DNA of 64,000 nt. Source: Chondrus crispus. Taxonomy: Eukaryota > Rhodophyta > Florideophyceae > Gigartinales > Gigartinaceae. The notes beneath the pieces are model-generated. The model saw nothing but the letters and a program-made list of their open reading frames with translations, had not been told where the DNA came from and ran no database searches. Location of the stretch: NCBI RefSeq assembly GCF_000350225.1, contig NW_005179069.1:248765-312764 (forward strand), read 5' to 3'. Shown here in pieces: positions 43,535 to 52,712 of this stretch. Positions within the stretch are counted from its first letter, which is position 1; each line of letters opens with the position of its first letter. The translations under genes and the position numbers were made by a program.

Positions 43535-44890
43535 CTATGGTTCAGGATCGGTATCCGGCACGTCTTTAGATCGCTTTTGGGAGGACTGTGTAAGGCTGAG
43601 CAGAATAATCTGCATAAATTGCTCATGCCGCCTGGACTCAGCTTCACGACGCGACCTCTCCTCCACCCGTCGAGCAATTTCATCTACTCGATCTTGCTCC
43701 TTTCGCCTCCTCTCATCCGCCCTATTCTGCCGTTCCTCCAGTTTATCCAGCTCCCTCTGCGCCAGCTCATCTGCTCTTCGCGTTTGATCCTGTAGCATTG
43801 ACATTTTTATCAAAGAAAGGATATCGTCAACCCCAGACTTTGGCACGTCTCCTGACAGACTGCTTCTCTTGCGAACAAGTGGTCTTGGTGACATGCCACG
43901 AGAGTTTAAACTAGGCAGCGCAGCAGTATTGTTCTGCGTCCCTTCAACTTCTATGTCCGCAGACGTAGAGGCGAATGCGCGCGCGTCTTCGCTCCCTTGC
44001 TCTTCACGCTCATTTACGGTTGTAAGAGGGCCCGCACCTTCTGTCTCGTCGTCAGTCCAAAATATCGACGCGATACCTGATCCTGACGAATGATCAGGAA
44101 TCGATTCTTCTAAAATGTCTTCGGTAAACTCGGCATCGCCAATGTCAGCTCTTTCCGTCATTTTTTGCCGAACGCGCTTCGCTTTCTCCACATCTGGTGG
44201 AATATTTGGATCACCCGTGGGCACTCTCTTTCGATGGAGTGCCCCAAACTTTCGCCTTATTGAATCGACACTTCTCTCCACTCCGGGGTAACGATCACGG
44301 TGAAGCCGCAAAACTGTTTCCCACTCATCCCTGCACAGCGGTAGGTGCTCTATTAACAATTCAAGAAGATTTTCGGTCTCTTGCTGCGTGAAGCCGCTTC
44401 CGCGTCCACCAGGAGCCCGAGCATTTCGAGATCTTCTCTCACCGGATGCCACATTCCGCGATATTCTCTTGCGGGGCTTGAGCGGACGGCGGACATGTCG
44501 CGGCAACCGGGTCGTTTGCGGTCGTTGATGAATTGCAGGCGCAGCAGGACGTGTTGGATCTGGCTCGGACATGAAAACTACCGCAGATGGTGGGGGTACA
44601 TTCGGTGTCGAAGCGCTGAAGTCGGGAGACGGTGCTGGGAGACTGGAAGGGGCTGAAGGACAGGCATTGACAAAGGGCAGCGTGTGTCGTTGTCCAGGAG
44701 TGTGGGGTCCGTGAGTGGATGGCATGAGGTTGTTGGGGTGAGAGGGTTGTGACTGGCAGGAGGAACGATGGAGAGGTCCGGAAGCGTGGGGGAAAGAGGC
44801 GTGGGCGGGGGCTTTAGCGTTTTGATTTGCTGCATTGTCGGATTGAGGGGGTGATGCATGAGGAGAGTCTTCATCAGCGGGAGAGGACAT
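43535..44890 (-). CDS. Myb/SANT-like partner protein (DUF6818 type), element 1
   Basis: About 451 residues from the ATG at 44890 (MSSPADEDSPHA). A long Pro/Ser/His-rich N-terminus precedes a basic segment (RHVRRPLKPRKR) and a helical domain GFTQQETENLLELLIEHLPLCRDEWETVLRLHRDRYP...VDSIRRKFGALHRKRVPTGDPNIPP. From memory the latter fits the DUF6818 Myb-like domain found with transposases. An acidic region and a Glu/Arg-rich coiled coil (KLEERQNRADERRRKEQDRVDE) end the protein. In PIF/Harbinger elements the Myb-like protein carries the transposase to the ends. Convergent with the transposase gene, 125 bp apart. Confidence 0.75.
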   Translation of the reverse strand: MSSPADEDSPHASPPQSDNAANQNAKAPAHASFPHASGPLHRSSCQSQPSHPNNLMPSTHGPHTPGQRHTLPFVNACPSAPSSLPAPSPDFSASTPNVPPPSAVVFMSEPDPTRPAAPAIHQRPQTTRLPRHVRRPLKPRKRISRNVASGERRSRNARAPGGRGSGFTQQETENLLELLIEHLPLCRDEWETVLRLHRDRYPGVERSVDSIRRKFGALHRKRVPTGDPNIPPDVEKAKRVRQKMTERADIGDAEFTEDILEESIPDHSSGSGIASIFWTDDETEGAGPLTTVNEREEQGSEDARAFASTSADIEVEGTQNNTAALPSLNSRGMSPRPLVRKRSSLSGDVPKSGVDDILSLIKMSMLQDQTRRADELAQRELDKLEERQNRADERRRKEQDRVDEIARRVEERSRREAESRRHEQFMQIILLSLTQSSQKRSKDVPDTDPEP

Positions 44891-45277
44891 CGTAACTCGG
44901 TGTCGATGGCGAGGGAAGGGTGTCACGAAAGATGGTTTTGGTATGGGTTCGTGGCGGGCTTAAGGGGCAAGAGGATTGGAGGCTTACAATGGAAAATGCG
45001 CAAGCGGAAGATTTGTGTCATACACAAATCAACTTCGCATGAGGAGAAGCATGCGAAGTACACGGGATTTGTGTATACATAAATCACCATTTGTGCGTGC
45101 ACAAATGATGATTTGTGCCTGCACAAATTGGGAAATGGGATTTTCGGAGTCGCCCAGTATCATATCTTTTGTATTCACGTGAAAGCTTAAGGTTTTGGGG
45201 TGTCCCTATACTTTCAGTGCGCACTGTACACATCAGCATAGGGTTAACAGCCATCACGACATCTCCTCCTCCCACCG

Positions 45278-46120
45278 ATGCAACCACCCTCCCTCCCAAC
45301 CTTCTCGCCGGCTTATCCCCCCGTCTGCACAATGCCACCCCCGCTCCCCTCGTCCCTTCCGCCAGACCTAGTAACCGTCGTCAGCTCCCTCACCCTCTTC
45401 TATGCCCTCGACCTCTTTCACCGCCACTACATATCTCCCCTTTTCCCCTCCTACGTCTCCTTCCCTCCCGCCGCTCGCTTCGACTGGGACCGCCGTTCGC
45501 TCAACCTCTTCTTCCAGCTCGTCCAAACTCCCTTCAACCTCTACCTGCTTCTGCTCGACCCGCACACTCAGGCCGACCCCCTCTACGGCTACTCTCCGCT
45601 GGCCCACCTCGGCTTTCTGATTATCGTCGCATTTTACCTGTACGACGCGGCGGGGATCGTCATGCATCCCACCCCGCCCTCCAGCTCTCCCTTATGGCTC
45701 TTCCACCACTCTGTTGCTGTTGCCCTCCTCGTTTACGATATCTCATACCGCCGCTGCTCCGCCCTTCCGGCCGCTGCCTTTCTCATCTCCGCTGCGGGAC
45801 ACGTCTCCAACGAGGCTCGCTGGCTTTGCACCGTCACTGACGTTCGTGATCAACGCCTCCTCAAGCCTTTACATCTTTTTTGCGTCCTTGTTCCACTTGT
45901 CACATGTGGACTTCCCCCGCCGTGGTTGCTGTACAAATGCGCAAGGCAGCTGCGAGTGTCGGTTGTCCAACTTGTGGCGCAACAAATGCGTCCATATTGC
46001 CTCTTTTTCTTCATCATCATTTATGTGCCCCACCTCGGCCTGATCGCATACCAGGCTCGCAGGGCGTATAGATTGTGGGGGGCCGCACCAAAGCCATTTC
46101 GAATCAAAAAGCTCGATTGA
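45278..46120 (+). CDS. TLC-domain membrane protein with KKXX ER signal
   Basis: 280 residues (262 if the second ATG at 45332 is used). About six to seven hydrophobic segments: LVTVVSSLTLFYALDL, LNLFFQLVQTPFNLYLLLL, LGFLIIVAFYLYDAAGIVM, LFHHSVAVALLVYDI, FLISAAGHVSNEARWLC, LHLFCVLVPLVTCGLPPPWLL and YCLFFFIIIYVPHLGLI. The LFHHSVAV and NEARW blocks match the TRAM-LAG1-CLN8 fold as in TMEM136/TLCD-type proteins, which act in lipid handling. The C-terminus is KKLD, a di-lysine KKXX retrieval signal for ER membrane proteins. It lacks the extra His-His/Asp set of ceramide synthases, so it is not assigned to that enzyme. Intronless. The PIF element ends 122 bp upstream, in what should be its promoter. 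Confidence 0.75.
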   Translation: MQPPSLPTFSPAYPPVCTMPPPLPSSLPPDLVTVVSSLTLFYALDLFHRHYISPLFPSYVSFPPAARFDWDRRSLNLFFQLVQTPFNLYLLLLDPHTQADPLYGYSPLAHLGFLIIVAFYLYDAAGIVMHPTPPSSSPLWLFHHSVAVALLVYDISYRRCSALPAAAFLISAAGHVSNEARWLCTVTDVRDQRLLKPLHLFCVLVPLVTCGLPPPWLLYKCARQLRVSVVQLVAQQMRPYCLFFFIIIYVPHLGLIAYQARRAYRLWGAAPKPFRIKKLD

Positions 46121-46439
46121 TATGCGCGTCGTTCCTCGCTGCCAAGTTTCCGCAAGCTGGCTTTATGGTCGCATGCGCGGGATTGCTACGGAAGAGAGCA
46201 ACGTTTGACGTGCAAAGTGTTTGTATAACCTGTAGATATCGCTGTTTTCTGCGTATGGAGGCACCCGGCTTTCTTCTGAGCTCATGACCAATCTCGCGGT
46301 AGGATGCCAAAAGTGCAGGCGAGCTATTCCCGCAACACATGTAACTTTCCAAAAACACAACCGCTGGACCCTTGATAGCCAAGGGTCGCTACCGCCTGCG
46401 CACCTTCTCCTTCCCTGCTCAAAAAGCAACAACACCTCA
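46121..46439. other. intergenic, convergent 3' ends
   Basis: 319 bp between the tail-to-tail TLC and sulfite oxidase genes. No gene seen. Confidence 0.6.
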
Positions 46440-48077
46440 TCATACCTTGTCAACATCCACACGATGCCACGCGTTGTTCAGCAATCCTCTTAAGTTCCAG
46501 ATTGACTCAGCACGTTCTGGCTGCGTATTGTACGCTGAATCCACGGCTTTGCACACAAGCTCCGTCTTCCCATTTGCAGGAGCCTTGATCGTTGCATCCC
46601 ACAACGTCCAGTCATATGTCTCGTTCCTCTTTTGCGACCCCTTCTTTCGCAGCGCAGCCTCCTGCCATGTCTTTCCTCCGTCAGCACTCACGTCCACTCG
46701 AATGATACCCTTGCCGTCGCCAGACCACGCGTACCCACTCATCGAAATCGTTTTCTTTTCGCCATCCAACGAGTGATCGCAGATTGACGACACTACCGGC
46801 ATTTCTTGGATGCTGGGCGCTTTCGTGAAGTCCACGGTGTCCCAGTCCACACCCGGGGAAAATGAGCGATAATCTTGACGCTGCCAGTGCGACGTCGATT
46901 CCTCCTTGGAGAGTACGACTCGCCCCAGCCACTTCACGCAACGCGCTCCGACAATACCAGGTACGACCGCTCGCACGGGGTAGCCGTGGTCCCGCGGCAG
47001 AGTCTCCCCGTTCATTTCGTAGGCGAGTAGCACATCCGGAACGCGATGCAAAACGTCCACCGGGATGCTTGCGGCGTAGACAGCTCCCGTCCCAGGATCA
47101 GTATCGAGACCTTCGAAGCACAAGTGGTGTGCTTCAGAGATCTCAATTGTTTTCGCGCTGCTCGGCGACAGAGCAAGTACATCTGCGAGACGAGCACCTC
47201 CCCATTCGGCGTTGCTGATCGCCCCGCCTTCCCAGCGACCCCCCTTGACTTTCTTCACGGCATCCAACTCGTTGCGACGATTGCCAGCGCATTGTATTGT
47301 GGCAGCCACAACGTGTTTTGGAAGCTTCTTCAAATCTTCTAGGGAGAGCGAGACTAGCATTTTCCCGTTAGTGTCAACAACTTCCAGACGGTACTCCTCG
47401 GGATGGATGACAGGTACAGGCATGTGATTGCGGACGTAAAACAAGTCATTTGGTGTAAGTTGATCATGCACAAGAAGCTTGAGTTCAGGCTCAGCGTTGA
47501 AAGGTGCTTCTCCCTGAACAATGAGCTTCGGGCTTCGAATTGGCTCCTCGGCATACGGCCCCGCCTCTTCATTAATGTCTTCAGCCTCTTGAATCCATTC
47601 TTCATCCGGCATCAAGTTTCCGATTCGCAATTCCTCCAGAATCTCGAGCACCCATTCCGCATTATGCTGTGCATACAATCGCCAATGCGGCTCTAAAGGC
47701 CCGCCTGCCGCACGCAAAATCTGGTCCCCGCCAGGGTGGGAAGCGGCAAATTCCGTGACATCGTAAACACCACGACCGTAGCCAACCCACACACTTCTAT
47801 CGCCCTTCTTCCCGTCATGTGAACGGACTTCTGATGCTTTGAAGGATGGAAATTCGGGGATCTCTAAACCGGCACGGTCCGCAGATGGCTCCGAGAACTG
47901 TGAGGCCTCGGACGCAGCTGGAAGTGGATGAATTGTGGTGTTCCATAGGGCGTCGTTGAACGAATTTCTTTGGGATTGAGGCTTTGACGCAGTTCTGTGA
48001 ACTAGTCCTGCTGTGGTTACTGTTGCTGTGAGGGCTAGCGCCGGTCGAAGCAATCGACTGCTTGTGAAGCGAAACAT
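46440..48077 (-). CDS. SUOX: sulfite oxidase, mitochondrial animal-type
   Basis: 545 residues, one exon. Oxidises sulfite to sulfate with cytochrome c as acceptor in the mitochondrial intermembrane space. In order: an Arg-rich presequence (MFRFTSSRLLRPALAL) with a hydrophobic stretch, and a cytochrome b5 heme domain (about 75-155) with HPGG (H114) and a second heme ligand near H138. Then comes the molybdopterin domain with LFYVRNHMPVP and the Mo-binding cysteine C263 in ATIQCAGNRR, further conserved GGARLADVL and PRDHGYPVRAVVPGIVGARCVKWL blocks, and a C-terminal dimerisation domain (VSADGGKTW, WTLWDATI). Plant sulfite oxidase lacks the heme domain and is peroxisomal, so this is the animal/algal form. 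Length equals the family norm. Ends TGATGA, showing TGA is a normal stop here. Confidence 0.93.
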   Translation of the reverse strand: MFRFTSSRLLRPALALTATVTTAGLVHRTASKPQSQRNSFNDALWNTTIHPLPAASEASQFSEPSADRAGLEIPEFPSFKASEVRSHDGKKGDRSVWVGYGRGVYDVTEFAASHPGGDQILRAAGGPLEPHWRLYAQHNAEWVLEILEELRIGNLMPDEEWIQEAEDINEEAGPYAEEPIRSPKLIVQGEAPFNAEPELKLLVHDQLTPNDLFYVRNHMPVPVIHPEEYRLEVVDTNGKMLVSLSLEDLKKLPKHVVAATIQCAGNRRNELDAVKKVKGGRWEGGAISNAEWGGARLADVLALSPSSAKTIEISEAHHLCFEGLDTDPGTGAVYAASIPVDVLHRVPDVLLAYEMNGETLPRDHGYPVRAVVPGIVGARCVKWLGRVVLSKEESTSHWQRQDYRSFSPGVDWDTVDFTKAPSIQEMPVVSSICDHSLDGEKKTISMSGYAWSGDGKGIIRVDVSADGGKTWQEAALRKKGSQKRNETYDWTLWDATIKAPANGKTELVCKAVDSAYNTQPERAESIWNLRGLLNNAWHRVDVDKV

Positions 48078-48360
48078 GAAGGCAGGGAGGCGCGTTACCT
48101 AAGAACTTGCTCTGCTGAAAAGCGTTTTGAACCTTCCTTCAATCACCAGAAGGCTCTGGTCGGAGAGCCCGGCCCTCGAATTGGCCTGCTAGAAAAGGTT
48201 TCTCCGGTCGCGGTAGATATCGTACTATTGGGTCGATCGCAGACGTAAGCGAGAACTGTGACGATGATTAAATATGTAATTTCTGGTTTTTGCAGCCAGC
48301 CGCTATCCCGATGAAAAGTGTAACCATCCTGCACCGGGCATGCGAGGCAGCACCAAAAAT

Positions 48361-48397
48361 ACAACTCTTATGCCCAACGGTTGGGCATAAGAGTTGT
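48361..48397. repeat. 18-bp perfect palindrome
   Basis: ACAACTCTTATGCCCAAC, one G, then its exact complement. It lies just outside the foldback element, about 280 bp upstream of the sulfite oxidase start. Confidence 0.9.
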
Positions 48398-48409
48398 ACT
48401 TTGAAAATA

Positions 48410-48762
48410 GTCGTCGATGTGAATGTTTTAAACGACTCGATATGGCAGGTTGGGGGGAAACTGGGGTGAGAACGAGGATGGGTATAGAGGGNNNNNNNNN
48501 NNNNNNNNNNNNNNNNNNNNNNNNNNNNNNNNNNNNNNNNNNNNNNNNNNNNNNNNNNNNNNNNNNNNNNNNNNNNNNNNNNNNNNNNNNNCTTTGTTTC
48601 AGAGCTGGGCGGGCAACGTGGTTGGGCCCCAACCTGCCATACCGGGTTGGCAACCGGGTTGGGCCCCAACCTGCCATACCGGGTCCCAACCCAACCGGGT
48701 TGGCAACCGGGTTGGGCCCCAACCTGCCATATCGAGTCGTTTAAAACATTCACATCGACGAC
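48410..48762. mobile_element. foldback/MITE-like element around an assembly gap
   Basis: Perfect 46-bp terminal inverted repeats (48410-48455 and 48717-48762; outer end GTCGTCGATGTGAATG), flanked on both sides by ATA. The interior right half consists of tandem copies of a ~35-bp unit built on CAACCTGCCATACCGGGTT and GGTTGGGCCCCAACC, itself palindromic. 100 Ns (48492-48591) replace the centre, so the true length is unknown. No coding capacity. Confidence 0.75.
48492..48591. other. assembly gap, 100 N
   Basis: Placed within the tandem-repeat interior of the foldback element. A round 100 usually denotes unknown size. Confidence 0.98.
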
Positions 48763-49791
48763 ATAGCATTCTATGTGACTTTGCTTTGGTGCAGCCCAAC
48801 CAATGAAGTGGCTCATTGCTTCGCCTGGCACACCGGCACACCTGAGAACGTTGAAAGACAGGCAGGCAGGTATGAGCCGAGCAGCGATACAACTCCGTCC
48901 ATAGTATCCTACCAGCAATTGATCCCAAGCGTGGATGCGAATATCGCGGCCCATAGGCCATATTGAAAATGGAGATGGCACACTTCAGACAATCTGAATG
49001 AGTTTAATCGGTCTCGAGGAGGCCGGATATGGTGAACACGCTTAGCGAAGGGGCATGCAAAGCGGTGTTTGATAAAACAATACTCAACGCCTCACATAGT
49101 ACTCGAAATGTTTGCTTGCTTGATGTTAAACCAACTACCATCAGTCCCAAATAGTCGCACTGCATCAGATACGCATGTTATACGGCCGGCCAATCTTCTG
49201 GTTTTGTCTTCACTGTATAGACAAAACAGAGATAGTCCTGCTCCTTTGGCTTCTATTCTCCTGAGAAAAAAAGACCAAGTCAAGGACATCTTTCTTTTCA
49301 TGCCTTCCCAATCCTCAGAAAGGTCCATTCTGATTTCCATACTGTGGGGTGACGTACCGCCGTAGTACTTTACACTGCGGATTCTATGCACTACGGATCT
49401 GAAGTCTATTCTGAATTTGACGAAGGAAGGTTAGCATTGTTGTTTCTGATGCCATGCACTACGGATTCCTGAAGCACGCATATGCTCATGTGGAAACCAA
49501 TGTCGGCCGAAATCAGTGCCAAAAACGGCAGCCCAGTACGCACTGATTTTGTTTGAAGTTATAATGCACTGAACTTAGAATGGTGCTTCAATTCTTTACT
49601 TCAGATACCTGACGAGGAGTGAGCGCAATGGAAGGTCACTACAGCAAACATCAACAGAAACCTATTGCTCAACTTTTCCTGAGGTCGTCTGCCTTGAGAT
49701 CGCAACAGTTCGAGGGGTAGAGAAACGTGAACAAGAGACAAAGAGGGGGAGAAGTGATTAAGTGAGGCCTTCGTCAAAGCGTTTTTGTGAT
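48763..49791. other. intergenic, no recognisable gene
   Basis: Open frames of about 100 codons on both strands (e.g. minus 49092-49391 with LFGTDGSWFN) but no domain. A motif ATGCACTACGGAT recurs at about 49386 and 49454. Possibly old repeat remnants. Confidence 0.4.
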
Positions 49792-50472
49792 ATGAGTTCT
49801 GATGAAGAAATAACTTTGAACACAGTGTTAACATTCATGGAAGGAAAATTTGCTGGGGTCGGTCGCAGACAGATGGAAGTGTCTGAACAGTTATTGGGAA
49901 TCCACAGCTTGCTGGAGGATTTGAAAGAGCAGATTGAAGATGCTGAATATTACACAGAACACTTTGAGTCTGCTGTCAAACGAAAGATAACCGCTGCACA
50001 GGAGATCATTTCCAAGCTGGAAAAGCAAGGTCTTTTGAAAATGAAAACAGATAAGGGCCAGCAACTTATTAATAATGAAGAGCAATCTGATGAGGTGGCA
50101 CCCGTAGAGAAATCACATCGTTCTCTTGAATTGCAAACACAGGAATCTTGCTCTCTGAGCCAGATGGAGAAAATCATGCTATGGATAGTAATTCTGCCAA
50201 AATACGCGGCGAGCTATAGACACATGGGTCACCCTGGAGATGTCAAGTGGTTGAATAAAGTTACGCGTCCGGTATTTTTCCGTTTGCTGAAGCTATATCC
50301 TCTGCCAAGGGCGGTAGAGCGCGAATTGATGCTCCTAGGGTTTAAAGGGGAACAGGCAACTCAGATTACCCATGACATAGTTCAGGCTAACCCCGAAGCG
50401 GAGATAAGTTTTCTATGGTTCTTGATTGGAAAAGCTTTTCAATCTGGTCCCAAGTCGGCCACTAGATGCTAA
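49792..50472 (+). CDS. unknown coiled-coil protein
   Basis: 226 residues from ATG 49792 (MSSDEEITLNTVLTFMEGKF). The N-terminal 100 residues look like a heptad-rich coiled coil (QMEVSEQLLGIHSLLEDLKEQIEDAEYYTEHFESAVKRKITAAQEIISKLEKQ). A linker is followed by a small helical C-terminal part (EKIMLWIVILPKYAASY, LLKLYPLPRAVERELMLLGF, ITHDIVQANPEAEISFLWFLIGK). Not recognised. Base composition is AT-richer than the neighbouring host genes and closer to the DNA-transposon frames, so it might be an accessory gene of an unseen element. Spliced extensions cannot be excluded. Confidence 0.45.
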   Translation: MSSDEEITLNTVLTFMEGKFAGVGRRQMEVSEQLLGIHSLLEDLKEQIEDAEYYTEHFESAVKRKITAAQEIISKLEKQGLLKMKTDKGQQLINNEEQSDEVAPVEKSHRSLELQTQESCSLSQMEKIMLWIVILPKYAASYRHMGHPGDVKWLNKVTRPVFFRLLKLYPLPRAVERELMLLGFKGEQATQITHDIVQANPEAEISFLWFLIGKAFQSGPKSATRC

Positions 50473-51345
50473 TCTGTGAAATGCAGAATGCTGGGCGAGG
50501 AGCAAACGCCCATGAAGAAGACCGAGTGTCCCACAGGATGTAACAGGGGGCAGTATGACCTCCTCGATTTTCCCTATTCCCCTGGAGACCGTAGCTGGTG
50601 TTGGACTTGAGAGCTGCAGCGCAGACTTGGATGTATAAAAATATGAAGAGATGACTGGGGATACGTGATGGCCCCCCTCTGATATGTTGATTGCATCCGT
50701 GACTACAACGAAGGAAATAGTGAAGCACAAGTCAATAGCTTCGATTACAGCTGGTGTAAAACGAGATCGAGCTACGTCATGTACGAAGACAATATTGCAA
50801 AACACTCTAGAGTCTCTTATCATGAGAAGGAGCTGCGATGCTTGCTTCAAGCTCGTTTATGCGGAATAAGTTACCATGCGTGTAGTATTTCCGGAATAAT
50901 AAAATGCTGGACTGCAAACTGAACTGGTGTTGATAACAATAGGCCTTTCCACGCTGCATACACAATGCGCACACACCTTTCTCCAGAGGTGAAACGGCTC
51001 CTGGCGTATTCTGTTGACAGACAACTGGCAGCATGCACACCTTCCACACGGTGTCAGGAGAGAGCAGGCATGCTAGAGGCGACAGTAAGCAAAGAAAAAG
51101 CAAGCATGACTAAACAAGGGATGTGATCTACAGTATGAATACCAAATCCTTACAAATACCTCTCGGAACGTTGGGTCTTTAGTCAGTCTAACACAAAAAG
51201 TCGATTAAGTATACCAAAGCAAGAAACAGCACCCTCTTCACCCGCACGTACTAGAAAGAGTCTCTGCGAGAAACGATCCTTCAGCAGGGCACTAATGCAT
51301 TCAAGAACCGCGATCGTCGAACTATCGCTTTGGCAAGCATTATTG
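50473..51345. other. intergenic, no recognisable gene
   Basis: 873 bp. One 145-codon minus-strand frame overlaps the previous gene's end and shows no domain. Confidence 0.5.
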
Positions 51346-52350
51346 TTACGGTGCAGTATCGTCATTATCCTCCGACGAGTCGGACGAGTCATCCAGGGCG
51401 GCACGGCCATTCACAGCGGGGTCGCGGAGCCCACTAGAACCGGTGCTGCTGTCGCTGTCGTTGTCATCATCTGAGACTTCGGCGATGTTGAGATAGTACA
51501 TGAGGGCTCGCGGGATGACGTCGGAGCGGATGCAGTCACCGAGCTCGAAGTCCGCGTCGAGGACGTCGTCGAGCTCGTCCATGACGGACTCTTCGACGTC
51601 GCTGCCGCTCTCGAGGACCTGCGAGGGCGGGCTGAAAAAGTTGAAGAAGGAATCTGTGGGCTGTTTCTTGATGAGGACGCGGCCGTTCTTGGTCTTCTTC
51701 TTCATGGTGCGCACGGTGAGGTCCTTCCCAGGCTTCCACAGAACCTTCGTCCCGCGAGCCTCCTGCAACTCCTCAAAGTCATCCTCCTGCATGATGTAGG
51801 TCTTGGTGAGGTGGTCGTTTTCGAAAAACGGGTTGTCAGCGAAGCGAAATGTGAGGGTGAACGAGCCGATTGGAATGCTAGGCGGCGCGTTCGGGCTGAC
51901 CTCCTTCTGCTTCGTGACGGTCTCCACGGACACGTCGGTGAGATACTTCAAGGCGAGTGCATCCTTGTCTGTGATATTCTCTCGAAGCACCTCGCAGTGC
52001 TCGAAGGCCTTAAACCAAAAGAGTTTGATGGGGTGTGCGTCAAGCTCCTCCTTGCGTGACCGATACAGCGGTCGAATCTTGCCCTCGTACTTATCCTCCA
52101 GCTCCTGCTTTTCCCTGAGATAGTCCGTGAAGACCTGGTCGTGTTCCTTCTGCAGATCACGGAGCCGCTTGAGCGAGTCGAGCTGGTGCGGCTGCTGGTC
52201 GTCGAGCCCGTCGAACAGACGCTGCAGACGGTCGTCTGTGAGCTCGGGGTACGCGTCGCGCTCCTGCATCGAGAGCTGTCGGTTGAGCTCGTGCGCGACG
52301 TCGTCGACGGGGACGGCGTCGGGCGCGGCGTCGGGCGCGGGCTCGCTCAT
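51346..52350 (-). CDS. NAP1: nucleosome assembly protein, NAP1 family
   Basis: 334 residues from MSEPAPDAAPDAVP at 52350. An in-frame extension upstream to 52620 is Arg/Pro-rich and probably 5' UTR or promoter. Histone H2A-H2B chaperone in nucleus and cytoplasm. The NAP domain runs from the long dimerisation helix (LDSLKRLRDLQKEHDQVFTDYLREKQELEDKYEGKIRPLY) through IKLFWFKAFEHCEVLRENITDKD, ALKYLTDVSVE, GSFTLTFRFADNPFFENDHLTKTYIM, VRTMKKKTKN and DSFFNFFSPP to DVIPRALMYYLNIAE. It ends in an acidic tail (DDDNDSDSS, DDSSDSSEDNDD). No defects, no introns, normal length. Its start lies 362 bp from the end of the dehydrogenase gene on the same strand. Confidence 0.93.
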   Translation of the reverse strand: MSEPAPDAAPDAVPVDDVAHELNRQLSMQERDAYPELTDDRLQRLFDGLDDQQPHQLDSLKRLRDLQKEHDQVFTDYLREKQELEDKYEGKIRPLYRSRKEELDAHPIKLFWFKAFEHCEVLRENITDKDALALKYLTDVSVETVTKQKEVSPNAPPSIPIGSFTLTFRFADNPFFENDHLTKTYIMQEDDFEELQEARGTKVLWKPGKDLTVRTMKKKTKNGRVLIKKQPTDSFFNFFSPPSQVLESGSDVEESVMDELDDVLDADFELGDCIRSDVIPRALMYYLNIAEVSDDDNDSDSSTGSSGLRDPAVNGRAALDDSSDSSEDNDDTAP

Positions 52351-52712
52351 GGCTGGACAGAGGGGCGCGATGGGGGCACTGGAAGGGAGAGGAGCGGGGA
52401 TGCAAGCGGTGGCGTCGATGCAAGTCGCCGCGCGCCCGACGGCGCGTTTATGTAGACGTGTGCGAGGGGCTATGCCGCGGGCGCGAGGATGGCGGTGGGA
52501 GGCGGTTGAATTGCGGGCTGTGACAGCGGGGGATGTCGTCTGGACGGCGGCGCGATTGGCGGGTGGCAAAAGAATCGGAAAATCGGCCAAATCCAACGCA
52601 CTGCGCACTTGACGGTACATATTCCCGAGCCGACTGGGCTAAACTTCCGCCTCCTCGGCAGCACCCCCAGCACCCCCCTGCACACACCCGGCTGCCCCTG
52701 CCCTCCCCCCGC

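Larger units (their letters stand above)
41990..45155 (+). mobile_element. PIF/Harbinger element 1, two genes, TSD AGT
   Basis: Terminal inverted repeats: left GGGTCATTCCGAAAATCACA, right (complement) GGGCGACTCCGAAAATCCCA, flanked on both sides by AGT. Both ends carry clusters of short ACAAAT/ATTTGTG repeats in inverted arrangement. Two convergent genes, a DDE transposase and a Myb-like protein, occupy the 3.17-kb element. Both open frames are intact, so it may be recent or active. It lies 122 bp upstream of the TLC-domain gene. Confidence 0.8.

Noticed and set aside
52351-52620. 90-residue N-terminal extension of NAP1
   Set aside because: Open in frame but Arg/Pro-rich, without an organelle-type pattern. 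The ATG at 52350 matches the normal NAP1 start (acidic MSEPAPDAAPD).
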